From Heterocephalus glaber (Eukaryota > Chordata > Mammalia > Rodentia > Bathyergidae): a DNA stretch of 64,000 nucleotides. Positions 33,046 through 45,444 of the stretch are shown here, in pieces. Location of the stretch: assembly GCF_000247695.1 (NCBI RefSeq), contig NW_004624734.1:9653804-9717803 (forward strand), read 5' to 3'. The translations under genes and the position numbers were made by a program. Numbering within the stretch: the first letter of the stretch is position 1; each line of letters starts with the position of its first letter. The notes under the pieces were generated by a model. That model was not told the DNA's origin and ran no database searches. It worked only from the letters and a program-made list of their open reading frames with translations.

Positions 33046-33631
33046 AAAATTCCTTTTTGGAAAAATATAGAAATAAATACATACATGGAAGTAAAACTGC
33101 AGAGATACAGAGTCTACTTCCTCCTGTAAGGACAGGAGAAACAGCATGCCAACTTGTGGCAAAAGAGATTATGGTCTCCACCAGTATTGTATGGATTGGT
33201 GAGGGATACCTGAAGGACAATCTTTGAAATGGCAATGTTACCCCTCATTTCTTTGTACTTTATTTAAAATCTAGGCTAAGTTTTTTACTTTTTAAGAAGG
33301 AAAGAAAAAAAAAAGAAGGAAAGAAAAGCTCCTAAAGACAACAATCAGAGAACTGACACATTCTAATTCCCATAAACATAAATCAACGAGTGTTAACAGT
33401 GAGACAAGGTTAATGAGTAAAGATCCTCCATAAATCAAGTCCAAGTGTGACAGCATTTGTACTGCGATCAAAGTAATGCCAATGGAAAATAAGAGATGCA
33501 GAGGAGATTATTTAGTTCTTCACTGCATTTTCTCATTGAGATGGTAGTATTTTGTAATTTTTCTAGTACAAACAAAAAGATAAAATGGATCAATGGTGTT
33601 TTTTATTTCTTTAGGCAAAGAACAAATACAG

Positions 33632-33720
33632 AGCACAAGTTTGTGTGTCATCCTTACACAGGGACCACGCTAATCTTTTCTGTATTGTTCCAATTTTAGT
33701 ACATGTGCTGCTGAAGTGAG
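33632..33720 (-). pseudogene. U6 snRNA pseudogene
   Basis: The reverse complement reads CTCACTTCAGCAGCACATGT, ACTAAAATTGGAACAATACA, GAAAAGATTAGCGTGGTCCC, TGTGTAAGGATGACACACAA, ACTTGTG: about 89 nt of U6 spliceosomal RNA with scattered substitutions. The U6 3' end is replaced (CTCTGTATTTG instead of the terminal T-run) and I see no proximal sequence element/TATA pair upstream. It is a retroposed, non-functional copy in BTBD7 intron 4. Confidence 0.93.
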
Positions 33721-33839
33721 TTTATGGTTTTATAGCATTGTAATTGTTGTACAGTTTTTAGCATAAAATTCATATAGCCCCCAAAATCAGGCTTGAACAC
33801 ATTTTACCTGAAAGTATTTTTTGTATTAAAATCTATTAC

Positions 33840-33931
33840 TAAGGCCAGCGATTTAGCTCAGTGGTTCCGGTGCCTGCCTTGCAAGCTCAAGGTACCGAGT
33901 TCGATCTCCGATACCAAAAAAAAAAAAAAAT
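33840..33931 (+). repeat. ID-like SINE with target-site duplication (plus)
   Basis: GCGATTTAGCTCAGTGGTTC ... A15, flanked by AATCTATTACTAA copies. Confidence 0.92.
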
Positions 33932-34127
33932 CTATTACTAAATTACAAAGTTAGATTGATATAAGAACACAGAATGTACTAAAAACTACTTCTATTTAAA
34001 AGTAAGTAGTTGAAAACATTACATGCTTTGGCAGAACATATATACTGAGTTTTTACAATTAGTTAAGCAGCTCAGAAGTTCATATTATTCTTTAGTACTG
34101 CTTAAGCTACTACCTACAATCTAAGTA

Positions 34128-34329
34128 CAGTGGTACCTTGTTTCATGAACTTAATCTGTTCTACGATTTTGAAAAAGACGGCCGTGTTTGTTTGTGTGGG
34201 GAAGATGTCTGCAGTCATGTCTGTCATTTAATGCAAAGTTTGCAAACAAAAACAAAATTTTGCCAAACACTTCTGTTTGTGAACCAAACTGTTTGCAAAC
34301 AAAGGCATTCATGAACCAAGGTACCACTG
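34128..34329. mobile_element. Palindromic MITE-like element, copy 2
   Basis: CAGTGGTACCTTGTTTCATG at the left end and CATGAACCAAGGTACCACTG at the right end, nearly exact inverses, after TA. About 80 per cent like copy 1 by eye (GAAAAAGACGGCCGTGTTTG, AAACAAAAACAAAATTTTGC). Non-coding, non-autonomous. Confidence 0.8.
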
Positions 34330-34501
34330 CATCTGATACTCTACCAAAAGAAACTGTTATAGTGAATCCACATTAATGAAAGATAAGAAAATCACCATTG
34401 AGATGTGCTTCTGACCTTGCCTACCGCCTCAACCTCTTTTCATATAACTGGTTAGGTGACATGAGATAGAAACCTGATGCTGTACAAATACAAAGAGGGC
34501 A

Positions 34502-34586
34502 GGGCTGGGGATTTAGCTCAGTGGCAGTGTGCCTGCCTTGCAAGTGCAAGGTCCTGAGTTCCATCCCTGGTGCTGGGGGAAAACCA
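34502..34586 (+). repeat. ID-like SINE (plus)
   Basis: GGGGATTTAGCTCAGTGGCA ... CATCCCTGGTGC. Confidence 0.9.
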
Positions 34587-34750
34587 AAACCAAAAACCCC
34601 ACAAATACAAAAAAGGGCATTCCTGGGTGGTTTGATCACAACCTGTTTCTCTCCTCCTGCCCTACTCTAGATAAAAGACTAATAGAGTACAGATGGATTC
34701 TTGGTGCACATATGAATGACAATGATTTTGAGAGGTGTATAAATGATTAC

Positions 34751-34959
34751 CAGTAGGTAGTCAGACTGGATAGCAGTAAGCAGATGATCTTTGCTGAGTT
34801 CATAAAAAACATCCGAAGTCATGACCTGGGACAATTCCTCACAGAGGAAATGCAAAGCTTGCCGGTGCACCCACTTAGAGCCATATGGATGAGAGCTCCA
34901 CTTGAGGATGGCAATTAAGGTATCTAATGAGATGCTCTCTGCAATGATATCCTCACAGC
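34751..34959 (-). CDS. BTBD7: BTBD7 exon 4: BACK domain
   Basis: 209 nt, phase 1 in and 0 out. Acceptor CTTTTTTAG, donor GTAATC. The translation (CEDIIAESISLDTLIAILKW ... VFYELSKDHLLTAIQSDYLL) is the BTB-and-C-terminal-Kelch (BACK) helical region that follows the second BTB domain. The last codon is CTG; from memory the human residue is Gln (CAG), so a base next to the splice donor has changed, which could weaken it slightly. No stop or indel in this exon. Confidence 0.92.
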
Positions 34960-35726
34960 CTAAAAAAGAAGGCAAAGACTTCTGAGATTAATCATAAATA
35001 TTATTTACTGAACATTAGTGTGCTAGGCACTATACTTAAAAGTGGCAACAGTACGAAGAATTCAAGGAGATAAACAAATCTCATAGAAATCATCAAGACT
35101 TGGTGGGATGGGAAAGTAATAGACTATGACATCTACAAGAAATCCACTGCCTTCTATACAGATGATCTGTAGCAAAACGCAGAGAATCCTCCCAGTTGTT
35201 TAAGAGAATAAACATCTATGTGCAAATCCAATAATTTGAATAAGATAGTATAAAGCACCAGACCAGAGGAGAAAGTAGTGTAGTAGAAATGCCGAAGTGG
35301 TGGAAACTGATCACAGGAAGGAAATGAATGATGCAGCATCTACACCTGAGAAAATAGGTGAGCTATCAACCAGGAAGACATCCGTTCTTTGTATTACCCT
35401 AATAAAAACCTTAAATCTTACATTGCTAACAGTTTAATTCCTCAGAAAATAGACAAAATATCAAAACTTTATGCTTAACGGGGCTAAATTCTAGCAAAAT
35501 GAAAAAGAAGTGATTTAAGTGAAAAAGACCAAGATCCCGGAGAAAGCAACATGTTATTTTAAGTGCTCCAAGAAGAAGAAAAGAAAATCTGAGGATAGTC
35601 AGCTATTCTCCTTAGGAATGATCACTTCAAAAAATAAAGATAGAATCTGGTTGACAAAGACGGTGAAGGGAAAATGGCTAAAGTTGGACAAAAATTCTTC
35701 ACTGTTTACTATTAAATAAAAACCAT

Positions 35727-35855
35727 CCCAGCACTTGGGAGGCTGAGGCAGGAGAATTGCTGTCAGTTCCAGGCCAGCCTAGGTTACATAGAGTTCAAGG
35801 CTAACATGAACTACATAGTGCGACCCTGTCTCAAAAAACAAAACAAACAAATTCC
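35727..35855 (+). repeat. B1 SINE (plus)
   Basis: CCCAGCACTTGGGAGGCTGA ... GACCCTGTCTCAAAAAAC; the 5' end is truncated. Confidence 0.9.
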
Positions 35856-36457
35856 AATCCTGATAACATGTAACTAAAAAGAAGAAATATTTAAACATCA
35901 TCGTTTCCAACAACAAAAATCTGGTTACACAGGTTACTCTCCAATAAGCTCAGCTTTAAAAGCGATAGCCCAAAGAAAGGGCATCAGTGAACCCCAGAGA
36001 CTTCCAAAGTTCAAAGTTACTTAAGAGAGAAATCATCAAAGGTAAAAAGAGAGAGGAGTGAATCCAATATTCAGGTGTACAAGATCATTAGTAGCCAATA
36101 CGGTATCAACAAAAAGTAATGCTTTCTTCCTTTTCCTAATATGGTACCAGATAAAGAGAAACAGTGCATTATGTAACATGATATCCACAAAACATTTAAC
36201 AAAATATTTCATGATGCTGCTAATTTGTTAGCACAAGACAGGAACTGCTGTCTTTAGCGTATACTTAGCACTTTTTTGAATATAGTAGGTGCTAAATAAA
36301 AATATACAGGATGAACAAATAGAACCTTACAGATGTGAGGAAGGCAACAGAATAGCAGTGAAAAGAACCACTTGTAAGCAGCCCCAATGGGAGGCACAAA
36401 GGGGGGTGGTCGATGTCCTTGCCATGTTTATCAAGTAATTGGATAAAGATATGGAAA

Positions 36458-36660
36458 GTAATCTGGGCATGGTGGCACACATCTGTAATCCTAGTTACTT
36501 GAGGCAGGAGAATTTTAAGCCTGAGGCCAGCCTGGTCAATTCAGAGAAACCTAGTCTCAAAATAGAGGAGTGGCGATGCAGTTCATTGGTAGTGCACTAC
36601 TTGGCTAGCATGCATAAGGTCCTGGATTCAATCCTTAGTACTACCACCCCCTTACCCCAA
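36458..36660 (+). repeat. B1-ID dimeric SINE (plus)
   Basis: B1 half (TGGGCATGGTGGCACACATC ... AACCTAGTCTCAAAA) directly joined to an ID half (GTGGCGATGCAGTTCATTGG ... GATTCAATCCTTAGTACT). This fused form helps place the host among rodents. Confidence 0.85.
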
Positions 36661-37147
36661 ATGTGGAAAGTAAGCTTAAAATCTTGAGATGTCCTAAAAC
36701 ACATATTGCCTTGCATAACTATAACTGGCTAAAAAGACTGGTCAAAATCAAGTTGAGATATAACTAGGAAAACTAGGAAGTTCTACACTTAAGACTGAAG
36801 AAAATCAACTGCAGAGTAGGCTATATGCGAGTTAGCGTAACTACCACCTATGTAAAATAATATCTGGGAATTTTAATTGCAAAAATGCAAAATGTGATAT
36901 GGCTACTATAAGGCTGAAGCAATCTCAGGCTTTTAAGGTATAAGTATGGAGTCCTCATCAGAGATTGAGCTCCTCTGTATTTTTCTGTGCCCTGTGTTTC
37001 AGATGGGCACTGTTCAAATCACAGGATTTTCAGAGAAGGGTAAGAGAATAGTGAAGAGTTTGAGACTTGCACAGCAGAAAAGCTCCAAACAGATGAGATT
37101 ATGTAGCTTATGTAAGAGAAACCCCAGGAGAGACATTAAGAGTTGTC

Positions 37148-37239
37148 TTTTTTTTTTGGGCGGGGTACCAGGGATCGAACTCTGGTCCTTGTGCTTGTGA
37201 GGCAGGTGGCGGAACCACTGAGCTAAACCCCCAGCCCAA
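37148..37239 (-). repeat. ID-like SINE (minus)
   Basis: GGTACCAGGGATCGAACTCT ... CACTGAGCTAAACCCCCAGC; TAAGAGTTGTCTTT/CAAGAGCTATCTTT flanks. Confidence 0.9.
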
Positions 37240-37984
37240 GAGCTATCTTTAAATGTCTGATGGCCTTCATGAGGAAGAGGAGAAATAACTGACTTCTGCT
37301 GTTCCAAGGGCAGGTCCTGGGAAAAAAATGGATGTAAAGAAGGGAGATTTTAGCTCAATAATAAGAAATTTATCCCAATTAGAATTTTTCTCCTCTACAA
37401 AAAAAAATCCCTCCAGAAACGTAGGAGCAGAGGCTGGCTCATCACATAAAAAGGACAAAGTACAAAGAATATTTTCACTGGATAGGAACTAAGGTCAGAA
37501 GATACCCAAGTTGCTTTCATCACAAAGATACAATCATTTTTAGAAAAATGGTAATGGAACAAATGTAAGATTCATTTAAAAAATCTAAACATTAAAATAA
37601 CATCCTTATAAGGCACACTGTGACCACCACAGTGAGACATACATGTAAATGATACCTGAAGGCATGAATATGTGTGGATGAGAAGTGAGATGTAAGGAAA
37701 AGTTCTGAACAGTCTTCCTGATTTACGGCGAGCCTTGAACGTCAAGCCAGGACAGGCCTCATTCAGCAGGCAGTGGATGTTACTAATCACTGGAGCAGAA
37801 GGCAGGCGGGTCAGTCAATCTGATGGGAAGGGCGAGCTTAGAGATGTGTTTGGGAATGAAGCAGGGAAAATTAGGGGAAAGGATGAATCATAGTCCTACC
37901 AACCCAGGATACCAACAGAGAAGTATAAAGAAAACATGACTGTATTTATGCTTCTGAAGTTACAAAGAAGTAGAGCATAGTTTT

Positions 37985-38160
37985 GAAATCAGACAGACTA
38001 GATTTTAAATCCCAGCTCTGCCCCTTAGTAGCAAAGTCACCTTGGGCAAATTACTTAACTCTGAAACTGAAATTTTCTCATCTATAAAACTGGGATTATA
38101 TCTCTTCATAGGGTTGTTATGAGATCCAAATGATACATCACTTACAATTTCCTAGAATTT
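37985..38160 (+). repeat. MIR SINE (plus)
   Basis: TAAATCCCAGCTCTGCCCCT, CACCTTGGGCAAATTACTTA and CATAGGGTTGTTATGAGATC. Confidence 0.85.
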
Positions 38161-38179
38161 TACTAGATGCTCTCACCTC

Positions 38180-38375
38180 CAGGCCTTGCCAGGCACGTGG
38201 GGTGCCACTGAGCTAAATCCAGGGCTGAGTAGCTAATTAAAACAAACAATAGTAGCTGGGCTTGGTGGCGAATGCCTATAATCCCAGCACTCAGGAGGCT
38301 GAAGCAGGAGGATCCCCATGAGTTCCAGGCCAGCTTGGCTACATAGTGAGACCCTGTCTCAAAAACAAACAAACA
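38180..38375. repeat. ID fragment (minus) and B1 SINE (plus)
   Basis: CCTTGCCAGGCACGTGGGGT ... GAGCTAAATCCAGGGCTG at 38180-38227, then GGGCTTGGTGGCGAATGCCT ... GACCCTGTCTCAAAAAC at 38254-38375. Confidence 0.85.
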
Positions 38376-38469
38376 CTTCCCCAAATAATGGTTAACATTT
38401 TTGAAAACTTATGTATATATGCCAAACTCCTGTGTTATGTGCTTAGAAAATTTAATTCTAGCACTTCTC

Positions 38470-38560
38470 AAGGAAGGTGATATTATATTTTCATTTTACA
38501 GATGAGAAAAGACAAAGATTAAGTAACTTGCCCAAGGTCAAAGAACTAGGAAGAAAAGTC
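38470..38560 (-). repeat. MIR remnant (minus)
   Basis: CATTTTACAGATGAGAAAAG and TAAGTAACTTGCCCAAGGTC are antisense MIR core motifs. Confidence 0.75.
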
Positions 38561-38625
38561 ACACACATCTTTCCCTTCCCTAAAAGACCTCCCCTCCCCC
38601 ATTTTATGCCTGCGATCTTAGGTCC

Positions 38626-38718
38626 ATTTTTTTGTGGGGGCCGGGTACCAGGGATCGAACTCAGGTCCTTGCGCTTTTGAGGCAGGCGGCGGAATCACTG
38701 AGGTAAATTCCTGGTCCC
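38626..38718 (-). repeat. ID-like SINE (minus)
   Basis: GGGTACCAGGGATCGAACTC ... TCACTGAGGTAAATTCCTGG; TTAGGTC flanks. Confidence 0.9.
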
Positions 38719-38911
38719 TTAGGTCTTATACTCATCAATTCGCATTAGAATTTATTAACTTAGAGCCACTTCTCTCATGAATAGCAAAGCATCTTGGAAA
38801 TACACCAAACATGGTGACACTAATTAGGCTCAAATAGGTCCCCAAACCCAAACAAACCCTGGAATGTTGAAAGGCACATTTTAAAGTTATACTGTCGTAT
38901 TCTCATATTAA

Positions 38912-38999
38912 TTTTTTTTTTTTTTGGCACTGGGGATCGAACTCGGGTCCTTGCACTTGCGAGGCAGGCAGCGGAACCACTGAGCTAAATCCCCGGCCC
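38912..38999 (-). repeat. ID-like SINE (minus)
   Basis: GGCACTGGGGATCGAACTCG ... CACTGAGCTAAATCCCCGGC; TTCTCATATTAATT / TTTTCATATTAATT flanks. Confidence 0.92.
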
Positions 39000-39134
39000 T
39001 ATTTTCATATTAATTAGTGATAATATGCCTTTTGTCAAGATTAAAACTATGGGGCTGAAAATATACATATACCAATAGAGCAGAAAGGAAGCTGGCAGGA
39101 GAAGGCTAACAAGTAGGATGCCAAAGGTTTCTGG

Positions 39135-39399
39135 GTTTTTTGACACAGGGTCTCCCCATGTAGTTCAGGCTGGTCTTGAACTCACTATGTCGCCTGGCCT
39201 TGAACTCGCAGCAATCCCCCTGCCTCAGCCTCCTGAGTGCTGGGATTACAGGCATGAGCTACTGCACTCACCAAAGGTTTCACACAGTGCCACTTTACTG
39301 GAACATTCTGATTTTTTTTTTTTTGGTACTGGGGATCGAACTCAGGACCTTGCACTTGCCAGGCAGGCATGGTGCCACTGAGCTATATCCCAGTCCCCC
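39135..39399 (-). repeat. B1 SINE and ID-like SINE (both minus)
   Basis: B1 39135-39275 (TTTTGACACAGGGTCTCCCC ... GGGATTACAGGCATGAGC) and ID 39312-39399 (GGTACTGGGGATCGAACTCA ... GAGCTATATCCCAGTCC). Confidence 0.9.
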
Positions 39400-39414
39400 A
39401 AGCCACTCTTGCTG

Positions 39415-39570
39415 ACCAACAGTGTCTACTGGACCGGCCCCACCTGCTGCAGATGAAGGCAGAGCTGCACTAGCTGACCTGGAAACTTGTGGGAAATAAA
39501 CACTCCTTGTTACATGCCACTGAGACCTCAGGGTGTTTCTTACACAGCAATGGTCGACTAATAAACCATG
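39415..39570 (+). repeat. Possible MaLR-type LTR end
   Basis: GGAAATAAACACTCCTTGTT, TACATGCCACTGAGACCTCA, then ACACAGCAATGGTCGACTAA resemble the 3' end shared by several ancient LTRs. Family not certain. Confidence 0.35.
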
Positions 39571-39881
39571 TAACTTTCTGGATGAACTCAAAAGCTATTA
39601 TAAATTTTCTTATAACAGAAAAATTCTACCTATAGACACAGCATTTAATGGATGAAATCATCAATGCATTCTGCTCAGGTAGCAGTTTTCAACCATGCTA
39701 TTGTGAGGTTGGTGGAGAGCATGAAGTCAATTTCTTAAAATTCTTTTGTGTGATAACCACACTTTACAGATTAATCTCCTATTTGTTTGATTGTTTCTTC
39801 TATTCTCTCTCACCAGAATATTTTCTTTCTACCCCTTAATGTGGGTAAAAAATTCCTCTTTTCAAAAATTTGAGCTGTAGG

Positions 39882-39975
39882 GCCGGGGATTTAGCTCATG
39901 GTCCCACCACCTGTCCTGCAAGCGCAAGGACCTGAGTTCGATCCTCAGTACCAAAAAAAAAAAAAAAAAAAAAAT
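39882..39975 (+). repeat. ID-like SINE with target-site duplication (plus)
   Basis: GGGGATTTAGCTCATGGTCC ... GGACCTGAGTTCGATCCTCA, A22; TTGAGCTGTAG precedes and follows. Confidence 0.92.
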
Positions 39976-40509
39976 TGAGCTGTAGAATATCAATAAATGA
40001 TCAAGGCTTAAAGAAGTAAAACTAATATAAAATTCAGGAACACAAATGATTGCTGCTGCTGCATGCTAAATAGGATCACTTTCTGTTTTTATTATCAATT
40101 TTTAAAATTTTGCTTTTCTCCAATCTCCTGTGATAACTAAAGTTAGGCCCAATATTGACAGCTCTCTGAACACACTGTCAGGATCTATCTCAATTCTTCC
40201 CTCATGTTTGTCATTCATTATTCCTGGTATGCCCTCCTAACTTTTTTAACCAATACTAATGGGAAATATTTCAATGCCTTGTGGCCATCAGACTCTGAGT
40301 TTCATACTAGGGTTAGGGTAGGTGGCATCTGAATTAGAAAAAAAATTTAAAGTACAAATAGGCTTGCGGAAAAGTTGCTTCATTTCTTTCACGTTAAGCT
40401 GATTACTGATTCTGAATACTGAGGAAGGGAATTATGAAAAAGGAAGTGAGGATGACAGGAAGCAGCAAGAATGGGCTTTGAATGGGTGCAGTTATATTAC
40501 TAATTCTTT

Positions 40510-40595
40510 TCCTTTTTTTTTGGTACCGGGGATCGAACTCGGGTCCTTGAGCTTGTGAGGCAGGTGGCGGAACCACTGAGCTCAATCCCCGGCCC
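40510..40595 (-). repeat. ID-like SINE with target-site duplication (minus)
   Basis: GGTACCGGGGATCGAACTCG ... GAGCTCAATCCCCGGCCC; flanks TTATATTACTAATTCTT. Confidence 0.93.
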
Positions 40596-41033
40596 TTATA
40601 TTACTAATTCTTGACTCTCTCTTACCATGATGTGCCAGACCAAAGCACACCCTCATATGAAGCTGAAATAACCTACAAGCATTCTGGGGATTATGGTGAC
40701 TATTACGGAGCCCATGTGTCCACACACCATCCTTTCTCTAGGCTAGATGTCATAAACTTCTACTGTGCCTATCGGCCCTCCTTCGACCTTGCTATCAGTG
40801 TGTTGCACTGACACACCCTTCACAATACTCTGATTACTAGCCTCTTTATTTTCCATTCCCTCTAGTACTACCTTTGTTCAAATCCTCAGCACTTCACACA
40901 TCAACTCCTGACAAGCCTGTCTCCCTCCCTTCAGCTTTTCAATCCACACTGAGCACTGCTGAAAGCTGAAGTTTTCTAAAACACCACTATCATCTCAGCA
41001 TCCCTATTTATCTATTTTAAAAAAGCAACCAAG

Positions 41034-41118
41034 GGCTAGGGATTTAGCTCAGTGGTGCCGCCACCTGCCTCGAAAGTGCAAGGTCTGGAGTTCGATCCCC
41101 GGTACCAAAAAAAAAAAG
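41034..41118 (+). repeat. ID-like SINE with target-site duplication (plus)
   Basis: AGGGATTTAGCTCAGTGGTG ... GTTCGATCCCCGGTACC, A-tail; flanks AACCAAG. Confidence 0.9.
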
Positions 41119-41965
41119 GAACCAAGAATTCCAGTCCCAAGACAGAAAATGAGGGACAAATAGAAGGCAAGCCAACCTGTGCCTCAGTCCAGTCCAGTCT
41201 GTGGATTCTGTGACTTCTGAGAGCTGGATGGACAAACACTTCTCCTGATTCCTCCTCAGGAGGATAATTTTGAGGAGTCTGAACTCTGGCCCCCAGGGGT
41301 AAGAAGACCAGTGACTCCTCTCCTACTTCTCTCCTGCCTTCCCAGCTTCACCCCTCTGGTGGCCAGGAACACTTACCAAATGAGCAAACAGCACACAAGC
41401 TGTTTAAGCTGTTTTGGGCTGGCTTTCAGCAGGGATTGTAGGGAGTGGAAGGAGAGATCCAGGCCACAATGGCTAGTAACAGAAATGACTCTCAAAAATA
41501 AGATTTTCGAATGAATCACTCCCTGGTAGATGGTAATAAACCTCTCCCCATCTTGTAGGTGGGGAGGTGATAACCTCTGCATGCAGCAGCATGACAACAG
41601 GAGGACTTTTCACCAAAAGCAGATTAACTTCACGTATAAATGGAAAATGAAGAATTAGCTCAGCAGTAGTGGTGGCACTTTAATGGAATGGGAGCATTAG
41701 TGACTATAAAGCCCTGATCCTGGATAGTTTTTAGTTAACAGCTTGACTAAAGCCATGAAAAAGCAAGCTATAGATTTGGCTGGGCCAACTCTGAAATATA
41801 GGCATTCTTGCAAGTCTGGAGATTTCCAGGTCAGTGTTTAAAGAGAACCTATTCCCTGAAGCCTGTTACAACTCAGGCTCAAGATTTACTGTGAAGAATA
41901 TCAGAGTTACAAAGATGATTTGAATGAAAGCCTTAATAAGTCTTCTATGATAAAATCTGGGTCCT

Positions 41966-42140
41966 AGCCAGGTATGGTGGTGCATGGATATAATCCCAGA
42001 GTCAGGAGGATCACAAGTGTGAACCCAGCCTGTGCAACTTAGTGAGGTGCTGTCTCAAGATAAAAAATTTTAAAAGGTTGGGATATAGCTCAATGCAAAG
42101 GCCCTGGGTTCAATCTCTAGTATTAACAAAAGAGAAAAAA
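41966..42140 (+). repeat. B1-ID dimeric SINE (plus)
   Basis: GCCAGGTATGGTGGTGCATG ... GGTGCTGTCTCAAGATAAAA, then GGTTGGGATATAGCTCAATG ... GGGTTCAATCTCTAGTA. Confidence 0.85.
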
Positions 42141-44099
42141 AAGGTGGGGGGTGTTTCCTAGGTTCTAATAGGAACACTTAAGACTTGGAAGGCATGGATG
42201 AGTTGAGACGTTAAACCCCAAGATTCACCTGAATTTTCTGTGCTAAAACAAGCTCAAACTCCTCACCGGAGAAGGGCAGCCTGCCCTTGTCTGGAGACCC
42301 AGCGGGTACCTGGTAAGAAGATGGCTATCTTCTTCAAGATCAGTCCCTGTCTCCTCTCAGTACCTCCAAACTAATAATCTGGGTCAGGTTTATAGTATAG
42401 CCTATAGTTCCTGTTCTGGAAGGAAGGAGTACAGACCTCTAAAGAATTGCAAGACACAGTTATGCATACTGGAGGTCCAGTTGTGTGTGTGTGTATCTTG
42501 AGTGTACTGAAGCAGGAAGTAACTTCTTCAGAACCCAAGGGATTCACTGAGCCATTTTCTGGTTCTTCTTTGCTCAGTGATAACAAATATCTGCCACTTG
42601 TAGCAACTATGGAGAAAGAAACCAAGAGCTCAGCTCTGTGATGCAGGTCTCGGTCACTACAACCTGGTAGGGTGCATAGACCTGCTGAAGTTTGGCAAAG
42701 GGGGATGAAAATCTAGGTTTGGTAAGGGAAGAGAGAGATTGTGCTGATTTTTAGTATTTCAACTTGCTCAGGCCTCAACTATTTCTCCCAGTCTCTAACC
42801 TGTATCCAAGGTTCCAAGTTACAGGTAACCAAAAGAGAAATGTGTGGGACTTAGAAGGCAAAAGAGAGGAACAGCCATTAGTCTCCAAAAATCTCTGTAG
42901 CTAGGTATGATGACAGGTGGACACAAAGGTGCTAGTGGGCACTAGTCAGTCTTTGCTTCTTCTCTGCTCTATGTCCAGCTCTTCCTTGCAACTGCGGCCC
43001 TGCTGACCACACTGGCCCCATGCCCAACATTAGATGCATCCAGCTGCAGTTCTCTGGATCAAGAGCCACTTCCAGTGAGGTCCTCTTCACAGTCCCAGCT
43101 TGGCAGCTGGATGCACATAGCTTCTCAGGTTCACTGGAGCCCATCACTTCCTCAGCTTCACCCACAACTGTGTAAGATTTAATTCCAACAAGCCAGAGCT
43201 GTCCACTGCCCTGAGCAAACTCTGAAAACTATGGTGAGAAAGTAAGCTAGAGTTCCAGCCAGTTGTAGCAGTGGAATTGTGCCTAATTCCAAGATCTTCC
43301 TTGAAGCCAGCCTTTCGAGGAGGTGTGGCTGGCCACTGCCTTAAAGACTCTGGTGGATTGGACTCAATGGAGGACAGTATGTAAACTGATCTGAGTGATG
43401 TAAGAAGGCTGGATTAAGCAACTCTTGTGCCCACCTCACATTCTCTGCCATTTGCTGTAGTGACCCTCTTTCAAAGGTGTATCCTGACAGCCCTTGCCTC
43501 AGTCATGGATTTGGACCTCTTGCTTTCTGCTGTGGAAATTCTGACACCTTGGAGTGGGCACCTCCAGGAATCGGCTAGGCACCTGTACAAACATATGCAA
43601 ACCATATGATGAAAGGGGGGAAACACCTCATGAAAAACACTTTTCCAATGGGAGAATGGAGGCTGGTGAAAAAAACGTATCCTTTTCCTTCCCTCCTGTT
43701 GACAGTTCTCAAGAGTTTTCCGTGTAGCTTGTCAGAGGGTTCCAGCAGGGCAAAGTTGCCCACAGCAATGATCAGCTCAGAACACACAATGTACTGGCTC
43801 TCTCCCACTTCATTTCATCCTTTCTAATCTCCCACACCTACTCTCTGAAAGAACTTCCCCAAATAAATTATCTACATGCAAGTCCTTACCCTGGGCTTTA
43901 CTTTCTGGAGGAAACCTCAGGCTAAGAGCAGATATAAAAAGCTTCAGTCTCGACACTGGTCTATAAAAAAATAGTATTTTTAATTGTCCTTCTGGGTTTT
44001 AGAGTCAAACTACTGTTCCATTTAACCCTGGATTCCAGGTAATCTTTCTAAACTTTCATTTAGAAAAATTTACTTGCAATAACATAAACAATACAGCTT

Positions 44100-44315
44100 T
44101 TTTTTTTTCTTTTTTTTGAGACAGGGTCTCACTATGCAGTCCAGGCTGGCCTTGAACTCAGTGATCCTACCTCAGCCTCCCAAGTGCTGGGATTACAGGT
44201 GTGTGCTGCCATGCCCCGCTTATTTTTCTTTTCTTTTTTGCAGTACTAGGGATGAATGAACCTAGTGCCTGCACATGCTAGGCAGTACTTTATCACTAAG
44301 CTATATCCCCAGATA
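44100..44315 (-). repeat. B1 SINE and old ID SINE (both minus)
   Basis: B1 44100-44220 (TTTTTTTGAGACAGGGTCTC ... GGATTACAGGTGTGTGCTGC) and ID 44240-44315 (GCAGTACTAGGGATGAATGA ... TAAGCTATATCCCCAG). Confidence 0.85.
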
Positions 44316-44737
44316 CAGCTATAATATAACTCTAGGAAAGGTAGAAAAACTGTATAACAAAGGCTATGGTATACAGTACTCTGGGGGCTACCTGAATTCT
44401 CAGTATTGTGAAAATGGCAAAGGATTTCCAGCTGTGGTAACGAAGAATACACCATTTTAAGGGAATGGGAAGAAACGGTATTCCAGGCAGAGAGAAGAAT
44501 GTGTATGTGGCAGTTGTTGAAGTGACCACAGCATGTGTAGTTTCAAAAAATATGGCTTGCTGAAGAAAAAGAATATATAGAGTACAACCTACGTCTCTTA
44601 ACAAATTCCTCTTGTCTGTAATTCACCAATATTATAAATCTGTCATTTAAAGTATTTCAAAGTTTGAACCTATTCTCCTAGGAAAGAGATCAAAGTTGCT
44701 CAATGAAATCAAAGTACTTGTCTTAAATGTTTCATCA

Positions 44738-44915
44738 AGTGAGCTGGGCATGGTGGCATATGCTTGTAATCCTGGCACTCTGAGAGGCTGAGGCAGGAGG
44801 ATCCCAACTTCCAGCCTACCCCAGGCAACTTAGCAACTTATACCCTGTCTCAAAAAGGGCTGGATATGTAGTTCAGTGCAAGGGCCCTGGGTTCAATTCC
44901 CAGTACAAGAAAGAG
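44738..44915 (+). repeat. B1-ID dimeric SINE (plus)
   Basis: GAGCTGGGCATGGTGGCATA ... ATACCCTGTCTCAAAAAG fused to GGCTGGATATGTAGTTCAGT ... GGGTTCAATTCCCAGTAC. Confidence 0.88.
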
Positions 44916-45444
44916 AGAGAAGTACGGTCTTATAAATGTAATATATTTAGCCACATGGAAGTGTATCTTCCGAAGTTCTTTCCCCTCTTAATAGTCTTAT
45001 AAGATTTTCTTGAAATAGCTAAATGCCAGAAGTGATTATTAACTTTACAGATGTAATCTATTATCTGCTCATGTCCCCCTTTAATGTATTTTAAAAGTTA
45101 TGTCCTAAGACACTCTGGACTGGCTATCTTGGAAGGCTACAAGAAAAACTTAACAATGACTGCCTCTGTGGACGGAAACTGAGGGGCTGGCTGGGAACAA
45201 AGTTTAGAAGAGCAGGAGACTTCACTTTTTATAACCTGTTCTGTGTGAATGTATTACCTATTCAAAAAATTAAATACCACAACCACCAGGTTACAGAAGT
45301 TGCTGGCAGTTCCTTCCTTTAATGCTCAGTAAAATCAATCACTGACCACAAAACCCAAGCAAATAATGGAAGAAAATGTGAAGGTGCCCCACCCTGAGAA
45401 TATTACTCTTTTTTGATGGAAAGGAAGCAATCACTAAGATTTGT

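Larger units (their letters stand above)
32614..34750 (-). other. BTBD7: BTBD7 intron 4
   Basis: GTAATC...TATAG. Contains three ID-like SINEs, a U6 pseudogene and a palindromic element. Confidence 0.85.
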
